NCBI GenBank assembly: GCA_028285265.1 | Contig: JANQPX010000037.1 | Coordinates: forward strand, 62,001-126,000 | Origin: Geminicoccaceae bacterium | Lineage (GTDB): Bacteria > Pseudomonadota > Alphaproteobacteria > Geminicoccales > Geminicoccaceae | Length of the DNA stretch: 64,000 nucleotides | Reading direction: 5' to 3' | In this document: positions 7,403 to 15,964 of the stretch, piece after piece | How positions within the stretch are numbered: the first letter of the stretch is position 1 | Layout: each line of letters opens with the position of its first letter | Notes under the pieces: generated by a model | Databases searched by the model: none | Told to the model about the DNA's origin: nothing | The model's input: the letters and a program-made list of their open reading frames with translations, nothing else | Made by a program: the position numbers and the translations under genes

Positions 7403-8629
7403 ATGACGAGCACAACTGATCGGCAGGACGGCAAGGCAAATGTCCTGAAAACCGACGTTGCGATTATTGGCGGTGGACCGTCTGGTCTCTTGCTCGCGTG
7501 GCGCCTCACGCTCGATGGGATTTCGTCAGTGATCATCGAGCGGCAGTCGGTCGAGCATGTTCAAGGCCGGATACGAGCAGGTGTTCTGGAACAAGGAACG
7601 GTCGATGTGCTGACACGTGCCGGCCTAGGCCAAAGACTGGAGACTGAGGGCCTACGGCACGGCGGATTTGCGCTGGCACTTGATGGCCGGGTCTGCAGAA
7701 TTGCGCTTGACGCGTTGACAGGACGTCATGTGACTGTCTACGGCCAAACTGAAGTGACCCGCGACCTGATGGCCGCTCATTTCGATGCTCGTACCAAGAT
7801 GCATCACGACGTATCCGATGTTGAGCTTCATGGCCTTGAGACCGAGACGCCTCACGTAACCTTTGCGAAGGATGGCGAGCTCTGGCGGATTGATGCCGAC
7901 TTCATCGCGGGCTGCGACGGTTTTCGTGGACCGTCACGACTGGCCATACCTGCCGATCAGCGAGATGAGTTCCAGCGGGATTATCCATTTGGCTGGCTTG
8001 GCATTCTCGCTGATGTGCCACCTTGTCGGGAAGAATTGATCTACGCCAGTAGTGAACACGGCTTTGCTCTGGCAAGTATGCGCTCGCCGACGAGATCTCG
8101 CTACTACATTCAGTGTCGCGCAGATGAGCCCTTAGAGGAATGGCCTGACAATCGGCTTTGGGATGAACTGAAGCGGCGCCTTGGATCTGACGTGGCAGCG
8201 ACGATCACGCCAGGCCCGGCGATTGAAAAGAGTGTTGCGCCCCTTCGAAGCTTCGTTTGCGAGACGATGCGCTATGGGCGCCTTTTTCTGGCAGGTGACG
8301 CCGCTCACATTGTGCCGCCGACTGGCGCGAAGGGGCTCAATCTTGCCGTTGGCGACGTTCATTATCTGGCAACGGCGCTTTCCGCCTACTATCGCAGGGG
8401 CACAGAACTGGGCTTGGATCGCTATGCCGAAGCTGCTCTTAGGCGGATCTGGAAAACGGAACGTTTCTCATGGATGATGACAGCACTTCTTCATGACTTC
8501 GCGGACGAGGATGCCTTCGCTAAACGGATGCGGGCTGCAGAGCTCAATTACATCTTCTCGTCGCATGCTGCTCAAGCGTCGATAGCAGAAAATTATGTCG
8601 GGTTACCCTTCGAAGACGTACTTGCCTAA
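7403..8629 (+). CDS. pobA: 4-hydroxybenzoate 3-monooxygenase
   Basis: Flavoprotein hydroxylase converting 4-hydroxybenzoate to 3,4-dihydroxybenzoate (protocatechuate) with NAD(P)H and O2. The 408-residue chain has the FAD motif GGGPSG at about residues 23-28, the PHBH signature RIRAGVLEQG at 56-65, and the second FAD motif AGDAAHIVPPTGAKGLNLA near 297. The ATG at 7403 follows GGGGAGGTGGG; an in-frame ATG at 7259 would add 48 unrelated residues and reach into the promoter. An N-terminal leader of about 15 residues before the flavin fold is slightly long for the family. Forms an operon with pcaH and pcaG, which use its product, and is divergent from the AraC regulator. Confidence 0.94.
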   Translation: MTSTTDRQDGKANVLKTDVAIIGGGPSGLLLAWRLTLDGISSVIIERQSVEHVQGRIRAGVLEQGTVDVLTRAGLGQRLETEGLRHGGFALALDGRVCRIALDALTGRHVTVYGQTEVTRDLMAAHFDARTKMHHDVSDVELHGLETETPHVTFAKDGELWRIDADFIAGCDGFRGPSRLAIPADQRDEFQRDYPFGWLGILADVPPCREELIYASSEHGFALASMRSPTRSRYYIQCRADEPLEEWPDNRLWDELKRRLGSDVAATITPGPAIEKSVAPLRSFVCETMRYGRLFLAGDAAHIVPPTGAKGLNLAVGDVHYLATALSAYYRRGTELGLDRYAEAALRRIWKTERFSWMMTALLHDFADEDAFAKRMRAAELNYIFSSHAAQASIAENYVGLPFEDVLA

Positions 8630-8678
8630 GACCAGATCGGCCTCCAACAAGCCTTGTTGACCATAGGGAAAAGATCAC

Positions 8679-9407
8679 ATGACCGAACCTGGGCCTCTCA
8701 TTCCACGAAAGAGGGATGTTCATCCCCTTCCATATTATCCCGACTATAAGACAAGTGTTGCGCGCTCACCGAGGCTGCCTCTCCTCTCAATGGAGTCGAC
8801 GCCTTCCGAAGAGACAGGGCCAGTTTTTGGTCATGACCAGCTTGGCCCTCTTGACGACAACTTGATCTTAAATTGGACAGGCGGCGGCGCACCCGCTATC
8901 GGCGAGCGCATCTTGCTACACGGACGCATCGTCGACGAGCTCAACCGTCCCGTACCAAACACGTTGGTTGAAATCTGGCAGGCAAATGCCGGCGGTCGTT
9001 ACCGCCATAAAATGGACACGTACTTTGCTCCGCTCGATCCAAATTTTGGCGGCTGCGGTCGGACACTGACCGACGATGACGGCTTCTATCAATTTCTCAC
9101 CATCCGGCCAGGCGCTTATCCCTGGCCCAACCGTGGCAACGACTGGCGCCCGATGCACATTCATCTCTCAATCTTCGGTCACGCCTTTGGACAACGCTTG
9201 ATTACCCAGATGTATTTCGAAGGTGATCCGCTTATCGACCGTTGTCCTATTGCAGCGACCATACGGTCGCGTCATCAGCTTGATCGGCTCGTGGCGCCGC
9301 TCGACATGGCTCATTCTCGACCCCATGACTTTCTCGCCTACCGTTTCGATATTGTGTTACGCGGGCGTCGGCAGACCAGGTTTGAGAATAGATTAGAGGG
9401 CCTTTGA
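8679..9407 (+). CDS. pcaH: Protocatechuate 3,4-dioxygenase, beta subunit
   Basis: Intradiol ring cleavage of protocatechuate to 3-carboxy-cis,cis-muconate. All four Fe(III) ligands of the family are visible: Tyr108 (GGRYRHKMD), Tyr147 (RPGAYPWPN), His160 and His162 (RPMHIHLSIFG), at exactly the numbering used for the Pseudomonas enzyme. At 242 residues it has the normal beta-subunit length, with the N-terminal RDVHPLPYYPDYKTSVARSP typical of PcaH. It lies 49 bases after pobA and one base before pcaG, the catalytic beta subunit pairing with the alpha subunit. Confidence 0.96.
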   Translation: MTEPGPLIPRKRDVHPLPYYPDYKTSVARSPRLPLLSMESTPSEETGPVFGHDQLGPLDDNLILNWTGGGAPAIGERILLHGRIVDELNRPVPNTLVEIWQANAGGRYRHKMDTYFAPLDPNFGGCGRTLTDDDGFYQFLTIRPGAYPWPNRGNDWRPMHIHLSIFGHAFGQRLITQMYFEGDPLIDRCPIAATIRSRHQLDRLVAPLDMAHSRPHDFLAYRFDIVLRGRRQTRFENRLEGL

Positions 9408-9408
9408 A

Positions 9409-10008
9409 ATGACTCAGCCGCTGGACTACCGCGAAGAAACGCCGTCACAGACGGCGGGGCCCTATGTTCATATCGGTCTGATGCCGTCGTTTACCGGCAA
9501 CGGCCAGATCTATGAACACGAACTCGGCAAGAGTCCAATTCATGACGGTGCTAGGGGGCAGATCATCGAGGTCGTCGGTTCGGTTTTCGACGGCACGGGT
9601 TGGGCTATGCGCGATGTGCTGATCGAAAGTTGGCAAGCTGACGCTGCCGGTGTTTATCCCGGGCAGATTAATGCGGATCCTGCTGTATCAGGATTCTGCC
9701 GCTTGGTTGCAGAGGACGAGAGCGGCGAATTTCGCTTACGTACCGTCAAGCCAGGTCCAGTCCGGATGCGCGGTGGTTTGATTCAATCACCACATATCTC
9801 GCTTTGGATCGTTGCGCGTGGCATCAATATCGGGCTGAGCACGCGCCTCTATTTTGAGGATGAAGACAATAGCAGCGACCCGCTGCTTGCGCGGATCGAA
9901 CAGCGTCCACGCGTTCAGACACTGATCGCCAAGAAGATTGTTGAAAATCAATATCGGTTTGACATTCGTGTCCAAGGCGAGGGCGAGACCGTTTTTCTCG
10001 ACATCTGA
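9409..10008 (+). CDS. pcaG: Protocatechuate 3,4-dioxygenase, alpha subunit
   Basis: The structural partner of PcaH in the (alpha-beta)n dioxygenase. The 199-residue chain begins with the family hallmark TPSQTAGPYVHIGLMP and continues with a beta-sandwich (DVLIESWQADAAGVYPG, FRLRTVKPGPV, HISLWIVARGINIGLSTRLYFEDE). It lacks the iron ligands, as expected for alpha. It starts one base after the pcaH stop codon, so translation is probably coupled. The later beta-ketoadipate genes (pcaB, pcaC, pcaD, pcaIJ, pcaF) are not nearby and must be elsewhere. Confidence 0.95.
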   Translation: MTQPLDYREETPSQTAGPYVHIGLMPSFTGNGQIYEHELGKSPIHDGARGQIIEVVGSVFDGTGWAMRDVLIESWQADAAGVYPGQINADPAVSGFCRLVAEDESGEFRLRTVKPGPVRMRGGLIQSPHISLWIVARGINIGLSTRLYFEDEDNSSDPLLARIEQRPRVQTLIAKKIVENQYRFDIRVQGEGETVFLDI

Positions 10009-10200
10009 CCTGTGAGATCGTCGGCGTCGGGCCAGGGGACGATGCCGCCTGAACGGCATCCTAGGGGCCGTTTGTGACGCGAGTAACGACGACATGCTAC
10101 ACCGCCTCGTCGTTCCTCATCACCGTGTAACCGCTCGTCAATGCGGCTCGATAGCCGAGGCTTCGCTAAATTGTGATTTGGCACACCGACGAAGTGGACA

Positions 10201-10728
10201 TTGAACCCTGTGCGAGGGGGGCGAGTCCGATTATGGTTAGGTTCAGTGAGGCAGCAAATCTTGGGGGCAACCTTGCGCGCTATATCATGGAGCATCTTCG
10301 GGAGTGTAACGGCCGCCATCCTGGGCATGTCAGTTCAGGTCCAAGCGGCCGAGAAAACAACATTGACCGGTGAGCTGATCGACACGTGGTGCTACTACTC
10401 CGGCGTGATGGGAGGCCCCGAAGCGACTGTGGGAACGGCACATCATACCTGTGCTCTTTGGTGCGCAGCTGGCGGCATTCCGGTCGGATTGCTCGCCGAG
10501 GACGGGACTGTTTACATGCTTCTCGGTTTTGAGGGCGAAGATCCCATCGATAACGATCGTGTTCTTGACCTTCAGACCCACGAAATCACGGTCGACGGCA
10601 CCGTCTATCAGCGGGATGGGCTGCACTATCTTACCGTCGAGCGCGTCGTCGCCGATGCGGGAATTGTCAATCAAAACCACGAAGACTTCGGTCCTGTGCC
10701 ACCATTCGCCATTCCCGAGTTGAATTGA
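10201..10728 (+). CDS. Secreted cysteine-containing protein of unknown function
   Basis: Open from a TTG at 10201; the true start is uncertain because a better signal peptide begins near the TTG codons at 10261 or 10273 (LRAISWSIFGSVTAAILGMS..VQAA). The mature part starts AEKTTLTGELIDTWCYYSG and carries a Cys/His cluster HHTCALWCAAGGIPVGLL, followed by beta-rich segments (TVYMLLGFEGED, HEITVDGTVYQRDGLHYLTVERV). Proteins with the motif GEL(V/I)DT.CY and C..xCA..GIPVGLL are, from memory, widespread but uncharacterised envelope proteins. It precedes another secreted protein and a SCO copper chaperone, suggesting a shared role in periplasmic metal or redox handling. Function not assigned. Confidence 0.7.
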   Translation: MNPVRGGRVRLWLGSVRQQILGATLRAISWSIFGSVTAAILGMSVQVQAAEKTTLTGELIDTWCYYSGVMGGPEATVGTAHHTCALWCAAGGIPVGLLAEDGTVYMLLGFEGEDPIDNDRVLDLQTHEITVDGTVYQRDGLHYLTVERVVADAGIVNQNHEDFGPVPPFAIPELN

Positions 10729-10744
10729 CGACGAGGTAACATCG

Positions 10745-11305
10745 ATGATGAAGATTTTCGCAGCCAGTTTGGCGAGCTTTACTGTTTTTGCGATCTCAAC
10801 GTTGCCAATCCATGCGCAGGAAAGTCAGGCCAATAGTTGGAATCTTACTGAGGAGCAAGCTGCGACGTTCGCGGCGACGGTCGTCGATCCGCTCTGTGAC
10901 TTGTCCGGTGATTGCCCTGAGAATTGTGGCAACGGCACGCGCCAGCTGGCTTTGAAAAAGCCCGATGGCGACCTTGTTTTGGTGCTGAAGAATGGCCAAC
11001 CGCAATTCAATGGCGCTGTCCCCGACCTCCTCGCTTTTTGCGGCCAAGATGTCGAGGTCGACGGACTGTTCACCGGATTTGGTGGCGCCAGGTTTTATCA
11101 AGTCCAGCTGATACGGACGGCAGGTGCCGGAGAATGGCAAAAGGCCAATACGTGGCTTGATGCTTGGAAGGCTGCCCATCCCGAGCAGGCCGAAGGTGAG
11201 GGGCCCTGGTTTCGGCGCGATCCAGCGGTACTCAAGCGAATTGAGAAAGACGGCTATCTCGGTCTTGGTAAGGAAGCCGACGCGAAGTTTATCGCGGAGT
11301 GGTGA
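10745..11305 (+). CDS. Secreted protein of unknown function
   Basis: A 186-residue protein with a clear signal peptide (MMKIFAASLASFTVFAISTLPIHAQ). The mature part has cysteines in VDPLCDLSGDCPENCGNGTRQLAL and FCGQDVEVDG and, in its middle, a beta-rich stretch similar in style to the preceding protein (KKPDGDLVLVLKNGQ, EVDGLFTGFGGARFYQVQLI). The C-terminal part is helical and Trp-rich (WQKANTWLDAWKAAHP). It starts 16 bases after the upstream gene and overlaps the start of the SCO gene, so the three probably form one operon. I do not recognise a family; disulfide or metal chemistry is possible. Confidence 0.75.
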   Translation: MMKIFAASLASFTVFAISTLPIHAQESQANSWNLTEEQAATFAATVVDPLCDLSGDCPENCGNGTRQLALKKPDGDLVLVLKNGQPQFNGAVPDLLAFCGQDVEVDGLFTGFGGARFYQVQLIRTAGAGEWQKANTWLDAWKAAHPEQAEGEGPWFRRDPAVLKRIEKDGYLGLGKEADAKFIAEW

Positions 11306-12078
11306 AGCTTGGCACCTCAGCCTCGTTGATGACGGTTTTGGACAACCTCACGGTCTCGATGACGGCCGCGGCCCTCGCTCTCACTCTGTTGGCTGCGGCA
11401 CCTTCTGGTGCAGCTGATGATGATCATCGGCATCACCAAAAGGTAATGATGCAAGGGAGCGAGGTGACCGGGGCCACTCATGGACACCACGGATCTCACC
11501 GTCAGCCGGGCACGGTCAGCGAGCCACCAGACATCAAGCCTAGCGAGACGAAGGTTCAAGATGATCTGCCGATCGATGTGGTCTTAGATGAGCGATTCAG
11601 CCTGATCGATCAGCAGGAGCGGCGGTTTGGCATCCCCGAACTCAAGGGGCAGATGACGTTGCTCTTCTTTGGGTACGCCAATTGCGACGGTGTCTGCTTG
11701 ATGGCTCTACCCAATCTCGCCGAGACCACGGCCTTGCTTGAAGACGACGGTATCCGGGTGAAACCCGTGATGGTCACTATTGATCCGGAGCGTGACACGC
11801 CTGCTGTTATGAGATCGGAGTTACAAGCGCTGCATCCGGAGTTCACCGGACTAACGGGTAGCGACCAGGCGCTGTCAGATGTGATGGCATTGTTCAGTGT
11901 GAGAAAGCGTGTCCTCTTTCACGACCCCGATGGCGCACCCATCTACCGGCATGGGACTTTTGTCTATCTCTTCGACCAAAACGCTCAGCTCTTGACGGTG
12001 TTTCCGCCAATCCTCGCGCCTGAGGATATGGCTCGGATCGTTGCCGGTTATACCAACAGGGGTGGTTCGGCGGGATAG
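11299..12078 (+). CDS. SCO1/SenC-family copper chaperone
   Basis: Periplasmic thioredoxin-fold protein that usually delivers copper to the CuA site of cytochrome oxidase or keeps its thiols reduced. Counting from the GTG at 11299, the Cu-binding motif is Cys129-x3-Cys133 (GYANCDGVCLMALP) with the distal His218 (IYRHGTFVYLF); TIDPERDTP is the usual SCO loop. An N-terminal signal-like segment (MTAAALALTLLAAAPSGA) is followed by a histidine-rich linker (DDDHRHHQK, HGHHGSHRQ), unusual and itself a possible copper-binding tail. The start could instead be the ATG at 11329 or 11359. No cytochrome oxidase genes are nearby, so its client may be one of the two cysteine proteins encoded just upstream. 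Confidence 0.88.
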   Translation: MVKLGTSASLMTVLDNLTVSMTAAALALTLLAAAPSGAADDDHRHHQKVMMQGSEVTGATHGHHGSHRQPGTVSEPPDIKPSETKVQDDLPIDVVLDERFSLIDQQERRFGIPELKGQMTLLFFGYANCDGVCLMALPNLAETTALLEDDGIRVKPVMVTIDPERDTPAVMRSELQALHPEFTGLTGSDQALSDVMALFSVRKRVLFHDPDGAPIYRHGTFVYLFDQNAQLLTVFPPILAPEDMARIVAGYTNRGGSAG

Positions 12079-12287
12079 ACCATCGTCTAGTGATTGACAC
12101 CATGTCGAATGCGGGTGGCTAAGCGACGCATGATGGCGTCTAGGCGATAAACTCCTTTGGTGAACCCATAGATCATCTTATATCTTGGCGTAGCTGCCCG
12201 CTGACGAGCGCAATTATGGCTCGTGATGGATGCTTTTCTCAGCCGAATCGTCGACCCCCAACGTTAAACTTCAAAGGCTAATGCCCG

Positions 12288-14132
12288 ATGCTGTTCCGCT
12301 GGTTCGAGACACGCGTCGATCCATTTCCGACGGAAGAGCCGACCAAGCCGCCGATGGGCTTGGTCGCGTTTTGCCTGCACTACGCAAAACCTGTCTGGAA
12401 GCCGCTTGCCTTTATGTCCCTAACGTCCGTGGCGATTTCGATCATGGAGGTGACGTTGTTTGCCTTTATGGGGCAGCTGGTGGATTGGCTGGCCGCAGCG
12501 GATCGGGCGACATTCCTCGCTGAGGAGGGCTGGACCTTAGGGTTTATGGCTTTTTTTGTTCTTGTGTTGATTCCCTTGATCATTCTCCTTGGCTCCCTGG
12601 TCATTCATCAAACGCTTCTTGGCAATTTCCCGATGATCCTGCGTTGGCAGGCGCATCGCTATTTGCTTGGCCAAAGTCTTGCTTTTTTTCAGGACGAATT
12701 CGCCGGACGCGTTGCCACAAAAGTGATGCAGTCATCACTTGCTGTGCGCGAAGTCGTCATCAAGGTTCTGGATGTGCTGCTCTACGTCGCTGTCTATTTC
12801 ACGAGTATGGTAGTCCTGGTTGCAAGCTCGGATCTTCGGTTAGCCATCCCCTTAGTCTTCTGGCTGTTCGCCTATATAGGAACGCTTTGGTTTTTCTTGC
12901 CCAAGCTTCAGGCCGTATCGAAGCGCCAGGCAGATGCGCGTGCTGTCATGACGGGGCGCGTGGTCGATAGCTACACCAATATTCAGACCGTCAAACTGTT
13001 CTCTCATGCGCGACGCGAACTCGCTTATGCCAAGGACGGGATGAACGGCTTTCTCGATACGGTTCATGGGCAAATGCGTCTGGTCACGATGTTACAAGTG
13101 ACGGTTTGGGCATTGCAGTCGTTCCTCTTATTCGCCGTTGGCGCGCTCTCAATTTGGCTCTGGCTTCACGATGCAGCCAGCCTTGGCATCATCGCGGTGT
13201 CGATTGGTTTGGTCCTGAGGCTCGGCGGGATGTCCCATTGGATTATGTGGGAGGTCTCAGGCCTCTTTGAGAACATAGGTACGGTCCAGGACGGAATCAC
13301 AACGCTCTCCCAACGTCAGGCCGTTGTTGACGAACCTGATGCTGCAGCGCTGAAGGTGAATGCTGGCGAGATCAGGTTTGATCATGTGCGGTTCCATTAT
13401 GGAAAGACGCAAGGTGTCATTGAAGATCTTTCACTTGTGATCGAACCTGGAGAAAAGGTGGGTTTGGTTGGTCGTTCAGGGGCAGGTAAGTCAACGCTCG
13501 TCAACTTGCTGCTACGCTTCTATGACGTTGAGGGAGGGCGAATCTTCATTGACAACCAGAACATCGCAGCTGTCACGCAAGAGAGCCTTCGGGAACATAT
13601 CGGCATGGTGACACAAGACACGTCACTCCTTCATCGTTCCGTTCGCGACAACATTCTCTATGGCCTGCCGAATGCCGGCGAAGAAGCCATGCGTGCGGCC
13701 GCCGCCAAAGCGGAAGCTGATGAATTCATCGACGACTTAAGTGATCCAGCAGGTCGGTCCGGATATGACGCCCATGTCGGCGAACGAGGAGTCAAGCTCT
13801 CTGGTGGCCAGCGACAGCGCATTGCTATCGCCCGGGTCCTTCTGAAGGACGCACCCATCTTGCTTTTGGACGAGGCAACCTCGGCACTCGATTCGGAAGT
13901 CGAGGCCGCTATTCAAGAGAGCCTCTATCGCCTGATGGCAGGCAAAACTGTCATCGCGATTGCACATCGCCTTTCGACCATCGCCGCAATGGACCGTTTG
14001 ATCGTGCTCGACCACGGACGGATCGTCGAGGAAGGCAGGCATGATGATCTGATCAAGGCAGATGGTGTTTATGCTCAACTTTGGCGCCGTCAATCCGGTG
14101 GGTTCATTGATGCGACCCAAGCCGCGGAATAG
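12288..14132 (+). CDS. ABC exporter, fused membrane and ATPase domains (MsbA/LmrA type)
   Basis: A 614-residue half-transporter. About six membrane segments occupy residues 30-320 (LAFMSLTSVAISIMEVTLF, GFMAFFVLVLIPLIILLGSL and others). The ATPase domain has Walker A GRSGAGKST near 394, signature LSGGQRQRIAIARVLL near 503, Walker B ILLLDEATSALD near 523 and H-loop IAHRLSTIAAMD. Such proteins act as dimers exporting lipids, drugs or peptides. It follows the SCO gene by about 210 bases with no visible terminator, but no functional link is evident. Substrate unknown. Confidence 0.9.
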   Translation: MLFRWFETRVDPFPTEEPTKPPMGLVAFCLHYAKPVWKPLAFMSLTSVAISIMEVTLFAFMGQLVDWLAAADRATFLAEEGWTLGFMAFFVLVLIPLIILLGSLVIHQTLLGNFPMILRWQAHRYLLGQSLAFFQDEFAGRVATKVMQSSLAVREVVIKVLDVLLYVAVYFTSMVVLVASSDLRLAIPLVFWLFAYIGTLWFFLPKLQAVSKRQADARAVMTGRVVDSYTNIQTVKLFSHARRELAYAKDGMNGFLDTVHGQMRLVTMLQVTVWALQSFLLFAVGALSIWLWLHDAASLGIIAVSIGLVLRLGGMSHWIMWEVSGLFENIGTVQDGITTLSQRQAVVDEPDAAALKVNAGEIRFDHVRFHYGKTQGVIEDLSLVIEPGEKVGLVGRSGAGKSTLVNLLLRFYDVEGGRIFIDNQNIAAVTQESLREHIGMVTQDTSLLHRSVRDNILYGLPNAGEEAMRAAAAKAEADEFIDDLSDPAGRSGYDAHVGERGVKLSGGQRQRIAIARVLLKDAPILLLDEATSALDSEVEAAIQESLYRLMAGKTVIAIAHRLSTIAAMDRLIVLDHGRIVEEGRHDDLIKADGVYAQLWRRQSGGFIDATQAAE

Positions 14133-15033
14133 AAGCCGCAGTCAGCGGCACCGATGGATCTCTCGTGGCAACCACGTTGGTGGCGCGTCTTTTCCTGTGA
14201 CGACCGACGGTCAAATGGCACTAGGTCAAGGTGCCGACTCATGCCGTCGGCGCAAACAAAATGCCCCGGTCTTTCCGGGGCAAGAGTAACTGGTAGGAGG
14301 GAGGCGAAACTCTGAGCTACTGGGTGCCGGTCATCCTGAGTGCCTATGATCTGACGGTCATGCGGTCGGATCACTCTTCACCATCGCTTGTCCCTCTGGT
14401 ATCCGCGGCCTTGGCCGGGCTCGGGGTTCTTCAGTGGGGGCTTTGGTTGGAAAGATCGGTTGGTCCCTTGGCTCCATCTTGTTTCTCTCTAGACCTGATG
14501 TTCGGGATAGAAACGAATAATCTTGTCACGGAGTTCAAGAAATCCTCTGCGTGCCTCGAAAAGATAATTTGTAGCGTCTCTAGAAGACGCTCTAAGCTAC
14601 TATGATACCGCAAGAAAATATGGAATCGTCACCACGTTCGTCGGCGGCACGATGCAATCGTTTCCGTTGAACCGCTTACTGGGAAGCAAAAAAAATCGTG
14701 GCGGCGCTGGTCTTTGATCCGGCCTGTTCACGTGTTGCTGGCGAGATGAGGTGGCTCTCCGTTAGGAGAACGACAACGTTTCGATCCATTGGAGCCTTGC
14801 CAGATGTGCACCTATCAATATCAAGCGCCCCTCCATTGCGGTCGACTTGTTGGTCTCATGCCAGACGTTGCGCGATGACATGGTTCGGCGTCGCAGGCGT
14901 TGTAGGCCTCAATCAGTCAATCCAAGATCGGAAGGGATGTCGTCGGACCGACCTAAGAGCCAAAAAACATGGATCGTCGCCATGGCGGGTCAACGCTTGT
15001 CTGGTTGAGTCGATAGCGGCGTGTTTCTTCGCT
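14133..15033. other. About 900 bases without a supportable gene
   Basis: Between the ABC exporter and the convergent short-chain dehydrogenase gene. Several open frames cross the region, but none gives a protein with recognisable domains. A stem-loop at 14262-14282 is the only clear element. The stretch may be decayed sequence or hold an RNA; I see no insertion-sequence ends. Confidence 0.5.
14253..14282 (-). terminator. Probable intrinsic terminator read on the minus strand
   Basis: Eight-base perfect stem TGCCCCGG / CCGGGGCA (14262-14269 and 14275-14282) with a five-base loop. On the minus strand it is followed by ATTTTGTTTG, a U-rich tail; on the plus strand there is none. No minus-strand gene ends here: the nearest is the dehydrogenase at 15034, 750 bases away. 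Confidence 0.5.
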
Positions 15034-15879
15034 CTAGGAGCACGCTGCTTTGGCAAGTTCAGCGAAGTCCGGGTGCCAGCGCGAAAGAGGTGGTCGGTCT
15101 TCAATTATATCCTCGGCGCCCCAAAGGATGCGCTTGCGGTCCATTTCCGGGGTGACCTCATCATCTGGACAAAGAATATAGAAGCTATCTCGTGCGATGG
15201 TGCTTACCATCATATCAACCACCTGCTTGGGGAGCCATGCACCAGGCTTATGGGCAGCCTTGCCGCTTGTGGTCCAGCCTGGGATCAACAAGTGTGCAGA
15301 CACGCGCCCGTCTCCTTGATTGTTCGGAATGTTTCGCAGTTGATGCTGCAGCGCTTCGGTATACGTTTTGATCGCTGATTTTGCGATGTTATAGATGGGG
15401 TGTCCGGGTGGGTTGGTAATTCCTTGCTTCGAACCAACGTTAACGATAGCGCCGGGCCCAGTGCCGTCGAGCATGGCTGGAAGGAAGGTGCGCACGCCTA
15501 GAATCGGCCCCCAGAGGTTAACATCAATCGCGCGGCGCCATTCGTCGAGCTCAGCATCAAAGCCGCGGCCGATACGCGTTACAGCATTATTGGCTAGGAA
15601 ATTGATCTTACCGAAGGTCTCCATCGTCTGATCCCTTAACCTGGCCACCTGTTCTGGTTCCGAAACATCACTGACCACTCCAAGAACTGCTTGAGGGCCA
15701 CTTTTGGCAATCTTGCGAGCGCTTTCGAGGGACGCATCAAAGTCATCGCTTTCGAGGTCTGCCATCACGACAGACATCCCAGTTTCAGCGAGATGCATTG
15801 CCATTGCTTTCCCAATTCCCAGGCCAGCGCCCGTAACGACTGCCACATTGCCCGCGCTGAAAATGGCCTTCCTATTCAT
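15034..15879 (-). CDS. Short-chain dehydrogenase/reductase (SDR)
   Basis: A 281-residue NAD(P)-dependent oxidoreductase. Seen: cofactor motif TGAGLGIG at residues 16-23, NNAV in place of the usual NNAG at 97-100, and catalytic Ser150, Tyr163 and Lys167 (NVGSKQGI, HPIYNIAKSA). The ATG at 15879 has AAGGAG upstream; the longer frame to 16230 would overlap the end of the RND gene in a non-homologous way. The C-terminal WTTSGKAAHKPGAWLPKQVVDMM segment is common in SDRs acting on hydroxy compounds. It is encoded downstream of the RND pump on the same strand with 85 bases between, so may be loosely cotranscribed. Substrate unknown. Confidence 0.88.
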   Translation of the reverse strand: MNRKAIFSAGNVAVVTGAGLGIGKAMAMHLAETGMSVVMADLESDDFDASLESARKIAKSGPQAVLGVVSDVSEPEQVARLRDQTMETFGKINFLANNAVTRIGRGFDAELDEWRRAIDVNLWGPILGVRTFLPAMLDGTGPGAIVNVGSKQGITNPPGHPIYNIAKSAIKTYTEALQHQLRNIPNNQGDGRVSAHLLIPGWTTSGKAAHKPGAWLPKQVVDMMVSTIARDSFYILCPDDEVTPEMDRKRILWGAEDIIEDRPPLSRWHPDFAELAKAACS

Positions 15880-15964
15880 ATCACTCTCCTTGCAGGGTGA
15901 TGTCGGGTGCCTTGCTGTCATGGTCGACAAGCACCACGTTGGAGCGCTGCCTTCCCTGTCTGCT

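Noticed and set aside
14698..15378. A 226-codon plus-strand frame overlapping the short-chain dehydrogenase gene
   Set aside because: Its right half is antisense to the dehydrogenase, and no domain is recognisable in the left half.
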